The position numbers and the translations under genes were made by a program. The notes beneath the pieces were generated by a model that saw only the letters and a program-made list of their open reading frames with translations, was not told where the DNA came from and searched no databases. A stretch of DNA of 27,500 nucleotides. Origin: Halisarca cf. caerulea (Eukaryota; Porifera; Demospongiae; Chondrillida; Halisarcidae). Numbering within the stretch: the first letter of the stretch is position 1; each line of letters starts with the position of its first letter. Below, piece after piece: positions 11,539 to 20,554 of the stretch. The stretch is taken from contig CAUJGJ010000313.1 of the NCBI GenBank assembly GCA_963170055.1, forward strand, positions 1,274,201 through 1,301,700. Direction: 5' to 3'.

Positions 11539-11660
11539 TGGTTTATTGGGAAACCTCATTTATCCAACGCTGCATGTTTTGTGAATTCTACCAGATTTAT
11601 CCAACACCCGGTTTATCTGACAATTCATGGAAACAGATGTGGTTGGATAAACCACAGCCC
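11539..11660. mobile_element. Diverged mariner-like MITE related to 1959-2149
   Basis: It contains CATTTATCCAACGC, GATTTATCCAACACCCGGTTTATCTGAC and a right end GGATAAACCACAGCCCACTA, matching the words and order of the element at 1959-2149. The left end has merged with the TA microsatellite, so exact limits and target duplication are unclear. Confidence 0.55.
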
Positions 11661-12182
11661 ACTATATACTGTATATAATCTCGCTAATTCGAATCAGGAT
11701 ATTTCCAATATGTGTGTAATTCGAACCATTGCTCGAGAACCAATTATCCAGTACAGTATGTGTTTTGTATGCATCAGCAGCATGATGCAATTCGCACCTC
11801 ACATGACGATATTATGCATAATTCGATGTGCGAACAGCTGTATGTACATATAATATTATATATATATATATATTGAGACTCGAGCTGCACGTATGATACC
11901 AGATAACCCATTGTCATGCACATTAATTTGTAGACACCATGTTGGCTTAATTGGTGCAATCACTGGCAACTTATATTATAACAAGGTACACCTGCATTGT
12001 CAATATAATAAAATAATATAGAATCACTGCGAATCAACACAATCCATATAATACAAACAATAAATATATAAAAGACAGAGATTATTCAGCTATATTGTTG
12101 AGTTATAAGTTAAGTTCATTCTTTAATGCCCGAATGTAGCCTGCATGGCAATATGCAAATTGAATCAATTAATTCTTGGAAC

Positions 12183-13256
12183 TCATTCCACATTTTCAGC
12201 AGTCCTAACTGCCGTGTGCTTATTGTGGTTGACAATCTTCCATCTTCTCATCCAGGGACCAGGCATGGTAGAATTGAATTCATCAAGCTCAACTCCCATG
12301 TATGCCTCTTGCAGCTTTGTGCGGTTCTTTGCCACAAAATCTCCCCATTCAATCTCAAGATTGGGATCAGCTTCAGTTCTCATTAGTATAGATTCTTTCA
12401 GTCCGTAAAATCCATTGGGTAAGTCTGGCCTCTGCCACCTCAAATCCATACTCCATCTGATGTCATTGGACACATTGGGGAGACTCCTGTGAGGTACACA
12501 GTTGTTGATGAGAAGCACGCCTCCAAACGGTACAGGACAATCCACAATATCCTTCTTCAGATCACAGCCAAGGGTCTTCTCCATTTCTTCTTCGGCAAGA
12601 TCAATGTACCACGTTGGGCCAGCACAGCAGGTGTGTGTAGCTGTAATGCCTTTCTGGTGTCCACCAGAAACAACTTGCATGCATCCATTCTCCACTGTAG
12701 CATCAATCAGAGGGATCCAAGCTGTCGGTATATGGGTGTGTAGAGCTGTCTCATCGAGGTACCCATTGTCTTGGTGCCATGGGACGACAGTGGATGTATT
12801 GTGCGGAGTTTTTGATCTCACACTCCACACTGGGCTACCAGCAATGTTTGGACCATTGAGCTGTTCAACAACATTAAGCAAACGTTCATTTGACCAAACC
12901 TTCCTCACTCCCACGGGAAGGATGCCCTGCTTGATGAATATCACAGCAGTACCGGGAAACTGCTTGTCGAGAAGGGACAGTCGCTGATAAAATCCAGCAT
13001 CCTCACACTTGTCTTGGATCTTTCCCGCCTTGTACAGCTTATCAGCTAAAGCATCTACCAATTCTTTAATCGAATCTATTGCTGGTAGGAGTTCTTCATT
13101 GGAGAAGAACTCAGGAATGACAACGTATCCCTTTTCAAAGTACTGGTCAATTTGCCATTCTTCGATCTGTCCAGGTTTCTTCTCCTTCACTGGAGGTGGT
13201 CGAACAGTGTATACTTCTGGAGCAGCATCTTGCTTACTATCAGTTGATTCAGACAT
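12183..13256 (-). CDS. Phytanoyl-CoA dioxygenase family protein, B-type copy 3
   Basis: PhyH-family Fe(II)/2-oxoglutarate oxygenase of 357 residues, co-linear with copy 2: His161, Asp163, His256 and Arg267 are all present (VPWHQDN, PHRSLPN, DIRWS). It differs from copy 2 by scattered substitutions, for example SVRSK for NLRSK, ALHTHIP for ALRTLMP and NSTMPGP for DSTIHGP. Unlike the other four genes, an ATG stands directly before TCTGAATC (13256-13254), because the AG acceptor seen in copy 2 is AA here. The frame stays open upstream to 13331, but conservation with copy 2 begins at this ATG. A good acceptor, TTTTTCTCCACAG, ends at 13291 and could still join the conserved donor at 15589/15588, leaving the ATG intact in exon 2. 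Confidence 0.9.
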   Translation of the reverse strand: MSESTDSKQDAAPEVYTVRPPPVKEKKPGQIEEWQIDQYFEKGYVVIPEFFSNEELLPAIDSIKELVDALADKLYKAGKIQDKCEDAGFYQRLSLLDKQFPGTAVIFIKQGILPVGVRKVWSNERLLNVVEQLNGPNIAGSPVWSVRSKTPHNTSTVVPWHQDNGYLDETALHTHIPTAWIPLIDATVENGCMQVVSGGHQKGITATHTCCAGPTWYIDLAEEEMEKTLGCDLKKDIVDCPVPFGGVLLINNCVPHRSLPNVSNDIRWSMDLRWQRPDLPNGFYGLKESILMRTEADPNLEIEWGDFVAKNRTKLQEAYMGVELDEFNSTMPGPWMRRWKIVNHNKHTAVRTAENVE

Positions 13257-13354
13257 TATAGTACGGAATGAAAATCGTAGAAAAGTGCCACTGTGGAGAA
13301 AAATTGAAAATTTAATATGGTAAATGCACAATTTGGTACTATAATAAATGGAGC

Positions 13355-13357
<3 letters not shown>

Positions 13358-13401
<44 letters not shown>
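13358..13401. repeat. (TA)n microsatellite
   Basis: A pure TA run just upstream of PhyH copy 3, within its inferred 5' intron. Confidence 0.9.
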
Positions 13402-13408
<7 letters not shown>

Positions 13409-14434
13409 ATACGTGTATGAAGCCTTATAATTATATTTATGTATACATATACAGCTGTATACTCTGTTATATATTAAGAAAGAATACAAATATTAAATAT
13501 AATTAAATTTATTAATAAGTATATATGTACTGTAATAGCTTTAATTTTCCAAGTTCCACTGTAACAGTTCCTTATATACCATGCATGCACATTGCCAGTG
13601 ACTATTCCTGTCTGACTCTCTTTATCATAATTAAAATAAAAATAATATAAGAATTGCAAAACTGCAGGCACCATTAGATGAATTGGATGAACCATTTCCT
13701 GTGTATTCTGGCACTACTGATTGAGGGTGCATGCATGCACTAGAAAGCAAAATGTGCTAACTTAAAGCCTTTCAATTGCAAGTTTTCAAATTTGTATACA
13801 CTTAGTTATCGTGCATACATGGTAATGCAGTATGCGATATTACCCCAATAATGTTCAAGAATATTTTTATACGTATGTAGCCAATTGCAATAGCAGCAAT
13901 TATATGTCCCTATACCAATATAATTAATAAATCTTTGCGGAAACCTATATACAGTTAAGCCTCGTTAAAACAAACATTATAGGGGATCCACAATTTATTT
14001 AGTTCTCATTATCTGAAATTCTTCTTATCAGGAATAAGTAATCATCGAACAAAGTGAGGATAATATACTTCTGCCATGTAGGGACGTCGACCACATCTCT
14101 TGCTTGACCTATAGCTGTGTGGCTGTACAAATTGGAGATTTAACCATTTCTGTTTTCTCTTTCTTAAAAATTTAATGCTCATTTGTTGAAGCGAGGGTTT
14201 AGGAGCGAGGCGTGTCGATGCTATAGGGTTGGGGTGCGGATAGTGAATGCTCTTTGCGATTAAAGTAGTTTGTTAATGTCCGGTGAGTTACTTGCAAATT
14301 CGGTCTTAAAGCTAATGTCCTCCTGCATGGTGAGTCCAACTAGATTCCACGCCGTATACTACTACTGAAAGTCATCTTGAAAGTTTTCTTTCAGTGATAA
14401 TCTTCTGTTAGGACAATTTTTACGTCTCTCTCTG
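13402..14434. other. Non-coding interval upstream of PhyH copy 3
   Basis: AT-rich with no recognisable gene. CAGTTAAGCCTCGTT near 13962 looks like one end of a TA-type MITE whose partner I could not place. If the inferred copy-3 intron is right, this is all intronic. Confidence 0.35.
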
Positions 14435-14445
14435 TGTCTGTGTGT

Positions 14446-14490
<45 letters not shown>

Positions 14491-14651
14491 TGTGTGTGTG
14501 TGCATGTGTACATGTGTGTACGTATATGCGTGTGTGTGTGTGCGTGTACGTGCGCATAAGTACGTGTGTATATATATGTATGTGCATGTGTACATGTGCT
14601 GTGTACGTATGTGTACGTACATTTGTGCATGTGTGCTGTGTACGTATGTGC

Positions 14652-14717
<66 letters not shown>
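14435..14717. repeat. Interrupted (GT)n microsatellite
   Basis: About 280 bases of GT repeats with GTAC, GCAT and CGTA interruptions. Open frames across it on both strands are artefacts. Confidence 0.95.
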
Positions 14718-14720
<3 letters not shown>

Positions 14721-15534
14721 CGCTATTACGAGGTTCTTGCACTTTTGTGCACCTAGCATATTTACTATGACTAGCATGCAAACCAAACAGGACTGGAAGT
14801 TGGTTTGTCTTGATAAATACTACTATTTACCGTATATATATATAGGATGGGCTTTTAAATTAATTGTGTATTGCAACAATTAGTTACTGTATTTCAGGAA
14901 ACGCACACTAGATTGCGTTTTAAATAACATGATAATTGTGTTTCCTAACATATTAAATACATACAGCTAGGACATGCTATAGTTGATTATAATACGTTAT
15001 ATATTTGGGCTCTTACAATTAGCTAGCAATATCAGCATTTATTACAATCTAGCAATTGAAACCCATCCTACGGTAATAGCTCCTGGAGTGCTGTAACTGC
15101 ATAAACTTCTTTACGAGTTAGGTTATTCTATGATACTCAGTCTGCATGTATAGGGTATTCTTATTTAACGTGGGGAACCTTTAGCCAGAGGCTACTGTAA
15201 GTGGCACCCAGAAATGCCACATGCAAAGTCAGTTGCCAATATAGCTAATTATCATGCTTACTAGTTGTATTGTCACACCAAATCTTGTCCCCCCTAAAAG
15301 TTGTCCGGCGTGGGCGCTTATCGAATAGAAACTCTATACCGTCGAGGCGTTAGGGCTAAGGTTGGGTTAGGGTTAACGTTGAGTATTGATGAAACCATAG
15401 ATACGGCAGGGGACCATTCACGGCATTACAGTAGACTATAGCCTTAGTAGTTCGGCCTGTGTCTAGTGCACTCCGGTCCCTACTAATCCTCAAGTCTATA
15501 TAGCTCTCATCAGAACCACATGCAGCGCGCGTTG
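14718..15534. other. Non-coding interval, nothing assigned
   Basis: No recognisable protein on either strand. A short TTAGGG-like patch at 15349-15374 is too short to call telomeric. Confidence 0.35.
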
Positions 15535-15690
15535 GGGACAGAGCTAGCACATGCATGATATTTGAGATTCTGAATCAGGATAACTCACTCCTTGACGCGA
15601 GGTCGATTCTTCAAGTGGACATAAGGAAAAATGGTTATCAATGAGCGAATCAAACGTATCTATATACACCAGACTCACTTCGCTTGGACG
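15535..15690 (-). promoter_or_regulatory. First part of the B-type upstream segment (exon 1 donor side) of PhyH copy 3
   Basis: It matches 7540-7690 upstream of copy 2: GGGGACAGAG, then CAGGATAACTCACTC, then GAGCGAAT and AACGTA in the same order. The plus-strand ACTCAC is the donor GTGAGT on the minus strand, with the preceding A at 15589. The block ends with CCAGACTCACTTCGCT, the left arm of the palindrome found whole at 7731. Confidence 0.55.
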
Positions 15691-17225
15691 ACCAGGCTCC
15701 AGAGCTGCCAGAGGCCTAGGGAACCTATTAACCCTGTCTCCGAGGTAGAGTAGAGAAAACTATTAGTCAATGCGCCGCCTAAGTTAGTAGAAACTCTTAG
15801 TTGTATATTGATTCAGAACAGCTATAGCGCTATTAGTCTGGCCTGCTATGACCGTTCCACGTACGCGACGATTGGACATGTACATTGAGTGTGTCCTCGT
15901 TTTGTTCTAAGACTTATATAATATGAACGTTTTTTGTTGTATATTATGCCATTGCAATTAGCTGTAAGTGAATCATGCATATGCATGTAAGTTTGAAAGG
16001 GAAAAGTGTACAGGTTGCATAATATTATATCATATACATGCATGCATTTATAGCCCGCGGGGAGTATCAAATAATTTTATAAGCGCCCAATGACATGCAT
16101 GTGTCAATTTGCCATACTAGAAGTAGTCTATAAAGGGTATCTATTAACCAAAAACACCAAGTCCTCCCAATTAATGCCTGTGACACAAAACACGTCCAAT
16201 TATCGGAAATCTAAATTAATTTATTTAATGACATTGTTCAACATCATGGTTCCTTACTTGAAGCTTACTCTTCTGATTTTTGGCATGCATGCATGGCAAA
16301 GCCTGCACCAACCACCTACAAGCAACTTACATGTATGCTGCTTTGCTTGCATAGAAGAGGAACCTCCCATGCATACAACCATGCATGTGATCGGTTGGCC
16401 GCGCTGTACACTCATACAGCTTCAGCCTACAGTGTGAAAATGTGCAGGGTACATCTCCATGCATGCAGAAAGGTCCATCCCACAACCCATGCAGCTACAA
16501 TGAAAGCACTCATCGACCTGGCCCTCCATGAGGCCAGTTTACTGTAATGACATTCTATAAGGCTTCCTCTTTCATTTATGACACTATACAATGCGTGATT
16601 TCTTCTGTAATTTTAATTTTTAATTACTATGTTAAACCTGAATATTGCATACTGTAATCTTTGTATAGGAAATTGAGTTATAGATTAATTTTTGGTATCG
16701 GTTTAAAAAAATGTTAGGCACCCAGTCAGTTAATTGTATGACCATGCAAGTATATGCATTGGCTCTTTATTGCACTCCCCCTTGGGATTGAGCAATAAAC
16801 ATGCCAAATTGTATATACAGTGAGTCATATAATACAATAAATATAAGTACTATGATACTGTATATAAGAGTGAACAGCAAAGGAAGGAAGTGTGAACTGT
16901 ATACTTCTTGGTGACCCAGCTAATAAGGGCCCAGTGTTATGATAACAATTATCATCAATTTTGTCAAATTGAATCAAGTCAATTCATTAGAATTCAATTC
17001 ATTCCAAATATGGCGGAGCTGACCAAAATGCCTCCCATGCAGTGTGACAGTATTATTATAAAACCTCTCGCACAGCCTAATAGGATAAACAAGTTTGATG
17101 CCCACAGAGTATGTATACGATATGACCAACAGTAACATTCAAGACATTAAATTTTGTTCTTATTAGCACTGACCCTCGGGAACTTGTCAATGAGCAATGC
17201 ACAGTTGGTCATACATAGCTTTTAA
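15691..17225. other. 1.5-kb segment separating the two palindrome arms upstream of PhyH copy 3
   Basis: In copy 2 the flanking blocks are contiguous, but here they are 1.5 kb apart. Open frames of about 80-115 codons (for example 16293-16547, which has no recognisable domain) are present, but I cannot identify any as a gene. I see no obvious terminal repeats. It is either an insertion here or a deletion in copy 2. Confidence 0.4.
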
Positions 17226-17405
17226 CGGCGTTATGACTTCACAAAGTGAAGCCGGTCTGCATGGTTCCGAGACTATACGTTATACAGCTGATCATTTCCC
17301 CCAAATGCATACACTGTCAGGATAAAGGAGGCGCGCGGGGGAGGGTCATGATCATGAGATAACTCAGTGAGTCAATTAAAATAGAAGGAGCTGCGGGGTT
17401 GCGTT
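17226..17405 (-). promoter_or_regulatory. Second part of the B-type upstream segment of PhyH copy 3
   Basis: It matches 7775-7950: TATGACTTCACAAAG (decayed palindrome arm with TGACTTCA for TGACGTCA), GGTTC.GAGACTA, a G-rich GGGGGAGGGTC, TGATCATGAG, GTCAATTAA and AGAAGGAGCTGC follow in the same order. Confidence 0.5.
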
Positions 17406-17885
17406 ACACTTACGTATATATGTGCATAATATATTCAATTTGATTATGCACAAGCGCAACGATGCAGCACTCTTTACATATGACGAGCTTAAGCGTTGCA
17501 TTCGGTAGTTATAGTTATTGTCATGCGGTCATATTTCTCCGTCACAAAAATTGCATGCGCATGCATATGCATTTCCATGCATGATATGTACCAGGTTTAA
17601 TAAAACCTTGTCATCTGGTTCACTCTGAGTATCAAAATGAATGCACATTCCAAAATATACAAATATATATAGACTAAGTAAATATTAAGGTGCTTTTGCT
17701 GCTATATACAGTATAGAAATGCTCAAATATTGAGTAATAAAACTATCAAAAGTAGCTGTATACCAGCAAAAATTCCATCAAAAATACAAAAACAATTTTA
17801 ATACAAGTGTACTTTGTGTGTACGTAATGTACAGTTCCAGTACTTATATTATGTGATATGATGCGTGGTGCATGTAGCAGTGCAT
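17406..17885. other. 3' flank of PhyH copy 4, paralogous to the 3' flank of copy 5
   Basis: From TCATCTGGTTCACT (about 17609) to the stop codon this matches 20308-20554 downstream of copy 5, so the two A-type genes were duplicated with their 3' flanks. No gene is seen in it. Confidence 0.5.
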
Positions 17886-18967
17886 TTAATGCCATTTAGT
17901 GTAGTTTTCACCTGTGGCAGACAAGCTCTCTGTATGCTTGTTGTGGTGGACAATCTTCCACCGTCTCATCCAGGGACCACTGATGGCGGTATCAAACTCG
18001 TCCTCAACGATTCCCATATCGGCTACCTGAAGCTTTGTACGATCCTTGACGGCAAAGTCCTCCCAATCAATGGAGTAGTTGGGAATCGACTCCGTTCGCA
18101 TCAAAACACAGGTCTTCAAACCGTGAAAGCCGTTTGATAGGTCTGGCCTCTGCCACCTCAAATCCAAACTCCATCTGATGTCATTGGACACATTGGGGAG
18201 ACTCCTGTGAGGTATACAGTTGTTGATGAGTAGCATGCCTCCAAACGGTACAGGACAATCCACAACGTCCTTCTTCAGATCACAGCCAAGAGTCTTCTCC
18301 ATTTCTTCTTCGGCAAGATCAATGTACCATGTTGGGCCAGCACAGCAGGTGTGTGTGGCTGTCATTCCTTTCTGGTGTCCTCCAGAAACAACCTGCATGC
18401 ACCCGTTGTCCACTGTAGCATCAATCAGAGGGATCCAAGCTGTGGGCATGAGGGTGCGTAGAGCTGTCCCATCAAGGTAGCCATTGTCCTGATGCCACGG
18501 GACAACAGTTGCCACATTATGAGGAGTCTTGGTCCTCAGATTCCAGACAGGGTTACCGGCAATGTTGGGTCCGATTAGCTGCTCAACTACATTGAGAAGA
18601 CGTTCATTTCTCCACACCTGTCTGATCCCTGGTGGAAGGACACCTTGCTTGTGAAGAAGAACAGCAGTTCCTGGGAATTGCTTTTCAAGGAGGGACAGCC
18701 GCTTGTAAAAACCAGCATCTTCGCACTTGTCTTGAATCTTTCCCGCCTTGTACAGTCTATTGGCTAGAGCATCCACCATCTCTTTGATTGATTCTATTGC
18801 TGGTTGGAGTTCTTCCTTGGCGAAGAACTCAGGAATAACAACGTATCCCTTTTCGAAGTACTGATCGATTTGCCATTCTTCGATCTGTCCAGGTTTCTTT
18901 ACTTTCACTGGAGGTGGTCGAACAGTGTATACTTCTGGAGCAGCATCGTGTTCAGCTTCGGAAGACA
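17886..18967 (-). CDS. Phytanoyl-CoA dioxygenase family protein, A-type copy 4 (main exon)
   Basis: PhyH-family oxygenase of 360 residues including the spliced Met. His159 and Asp161 (VPWHQDN), His254 (PHRSLPN) and Arg265 (DIRWS) are intact. The N-terminus (SSEAEHDAAPEV, VKVKKPG) and C-terminus (KHTESLSATG then NYTKWH) are A-type, but the catalytic stretch encoded by about 18134-18470 is almost base-for-base that of B-type copy 2, indicating conversion. The exon opens CTTTAG|TG (acceptor 18968-18969). The donor A|GTACGT at 19290/19289 yields A|TG TCT TCC, with an intron of 322 bp. Exon 1 has no in-frame ATG. There is no signal peptide or peroxisomal SKL. Substrate unknown. Confidence 0.9.
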
Positions 18968-19289
18968 CTAAAGAGCGATAACGAACGATAAAATAACCAA
19001 TACGACACGTGTACAGTCATAGGATCTAACACGCCAAAGCAGGACAATAGACCAGTATTTATATGCCATAGAACTGCACTACCTACGCAACCCGACGCAA
19101 CCGTAGGTTAGAGCAGACGATATGTTCAGAGTAACTATAGCCGGACCAACTTGCACACTTTCGTACGTCAACTGCTTGGCCTAGTAGGCATTTTGGTGGA
19201 ATTGGGACTCGGTTCTCACAATTAACGCTCAAAGCATGCTAAAATCTGTACATAGCGCATAGAACATGAATCGAAAAGGCGTGACGTAC
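18968..19289 (-). other. Intron of PhyH copy 4, interrupting the start codon
   Basis: Donor GTACGT (minus, from 19289) and acceptor CGCTCTTTAG (ends 18968). At 322 bp this is the shortest of the inferred start-codon introns and the best pair for checking the model. Confidence 0.6.
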
Positions 19290-19375
19290 TTGTAAAACAG
19301 AGGAGAAACAAAACGTTGATCTTCAAGCGGAGGTGGGTCTTCGGGTCACGTGATCACATCACGTTCAGCCTCGGA
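19219..19375 (-). promoter_or_regulatory. Conserved A-type upstream segment: exon 1 and probable promoter of PhyH copy 4
   Basis: Aligned with 5378-5535 upstream of copy 1. Shared in order are AACGCTCAAA, AGAACATG, AAAAGGCG, TACTTGTAAAA (donor context), GGTCTTC and the identical 25-base block with TCACGTGA (19346-19353). Retention of the E-box block, while much of the intron is unalignable, suggests selection on promoter and splice donor. Confidence 0.6.
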
Positions 19376-19496
19376 AACTGGTTCAATATCCACGACTTAT
19401 ATAGCAATAAAATTTGTATACTATAATAGTCTTTGTAACATCAATAAAGACGGAACAGCACGTATCATACCATATACCTAATAATAATAATATCCT

Positions 19497-19565
19497 AAAG
19501 TCTCATAATATCCTTGTCTCTCATAATACCGTAGGTATTATGAGACAAGGATATTATGAGACTTT
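19497..19565. repeat. 69-bp near-perfect palindrome
   Basis: The left arm begins AAAGTCTCATAATATCCTTG and the right arm is its mirror ending ATATTATGAGACTTT. The only differences are a TC insertion on the left and the central bases. More TATTATGAG and TTATGAGAC words follow to 19693, so the palindrome seems to be one end of a roughly 200-bp inserted element (about 19483-19720) that interrupts the duplicated 3' flank of the pseudogene. Confidence 0.8.
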
Positions 19566-19724
19566 CTTACAGACAGGTGGCAAGGGGACACATACTCTTC
19601 TCGGCGTGGGGTCTGGCGCGCGAGACTACTTCGCTATAACGTAAAATTCGTATTGGTATGTAGGTATTATGAGGCAGTGGATTTATGAGACACTGATCAT
19701 CCTTAAACCTACAAGTGTTTCATA

Positions 19725-20135
19725 ATAACACACCTTTGTAGACACCATAATGGTTGGTTTAGTACAATACTGCTGCATGGCAATGACTGGTACAATACCC
19801 ACATATAATAGAATCTGAGATACTTATTAGAAAACAGATACAGGCTATTCAGACATATTGTAGAATTGTAAAGTTCATTCTTTAACAACTGAATGTACTG
19901 AGCTAGACAACAACATTGTATGAAGTACGTATATTCCTTCAACACTTTGTCAATGAGTAGTCATAACTGCCACAGTGTGCATATTGTCACAGTGGCTGAA
20001 ATTCTTCCATTTTCTCACCCAGGGATCGTGAATAATAGAATCAAGTCAAATTCACGTTTGCATCTTCAAGTTGTAGCTTTGTGTGATTGTTTGCAGCAAA
20101 TTCTTCCCATGTAATTAATTCTGAATGGGCAATAT
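19725..20135 (-). pseudogene. Truncated B-type PhyH pseudogene with its 3' flank
   Basis: The coding part is 19955-20125 on the minus strand. WEEFAANNHTKLQ matches WEEFAAKDRTKLQ of copy 2, and nucleotide similarity continues through the GPWMRRWK region. A deletion of about 16 bases after DANV shifts the frame and brings in stops. Everything upstream of about codon 300 is missing, including all metal ligands. The 3' flank keeps TTTGTAGACACCAT (19735 on) and AAAGTTCATTCTTTAA like the intact B genes. It lies between A-type copies 4 and 5, where the A-B order of copies 1 and 2 predicts a B gene. It encodes no functional enzyme. Confidence 0.85.
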
Positions 20136-20554
20136 TAGTCATTGACAAGTGACTAAGTGATCTAGAGAATCAATGATATGGGTAGTTTTCCTAGGCCCTG
20201 TCCCGATTCCGGTAATGGAATGTACGCATCCACGTACATGCGGATTCATATTTGGTGTTGATGAAACTTCTGTGTGATAGAAGTCCATCTCTACTTAATG
20301 GCTTTGATCATCTGGTTGACTTTGAATATCAATTTTATGTAGTATATGTATCCATACGGCAAAAGAGAAACTGCTCAAACAATAAAAAGCCTGGCTCTTA
20401 AAAATAAAACTGTACATACCAGTGTAAAATTCTACCACGAATAGGACAATTAATAAAGTAACACCATTGTGTATGTGTGCACACAATGCATGCAGTTTCA
20501 GTACATATATAAGATGGTGTACAGTGTGCCAGCAATCGATGCCATTCTGTGTAT
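20136..20554. other. 3' flank of PhyH copy 5
   Basis: No gene. 20308-20554 aligns with the 3' flank of copy 4. The minus strand carries candidate cleavage signals in AT-rich sequence, but none is decisive. Confidence 0.4.

Larger units (their letters stand above)
11288..12182. other. Intergenic: TA repeat, MITE remnant and B-type 3' flank
   Basis: No gene seen. 11466-11537 is a TA microsatellite and 11539-11660 a MITE relative. 11690-11845 repeats AATTCG words, possibly another decayed inverted-repeat element. From about 11888 the sequence matches the 3' flanks of PhyH copy 2 and of the pseudogene. Confidence 0.5.

Noticed and set aside
12502..12987. Long plus-strand frames opposite each PhyH gene (also at 3814, 6183, 18220 and 20868)
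   Set aside because: They recur antisense to the same conserved exon because codon use on the minus strand leaves that frame open; they are shadows, not genes.
13257..13331. N-terminal extension of PhyH copy 3 beginning MCIYHIKFS
   Set aside because: It crosses a pyrimidine tract and acceptor, and conservation with copy 2 at the protein level begins at the internal MSESTD.
15349..15374. TTAGGG-containing patch resembling telomere repeat
   Set aside because: Only two TTAGGG words with irregular spacing; far too short and imperfect to call an interstitial telomere.
16293..16547. 84-codon plus-strand open frame (MAKPAPTTYK...)
   Set aside because: No recognisable domain and unremarkable length for chance; kept only as part of the unexplained 1.5-kb segment.
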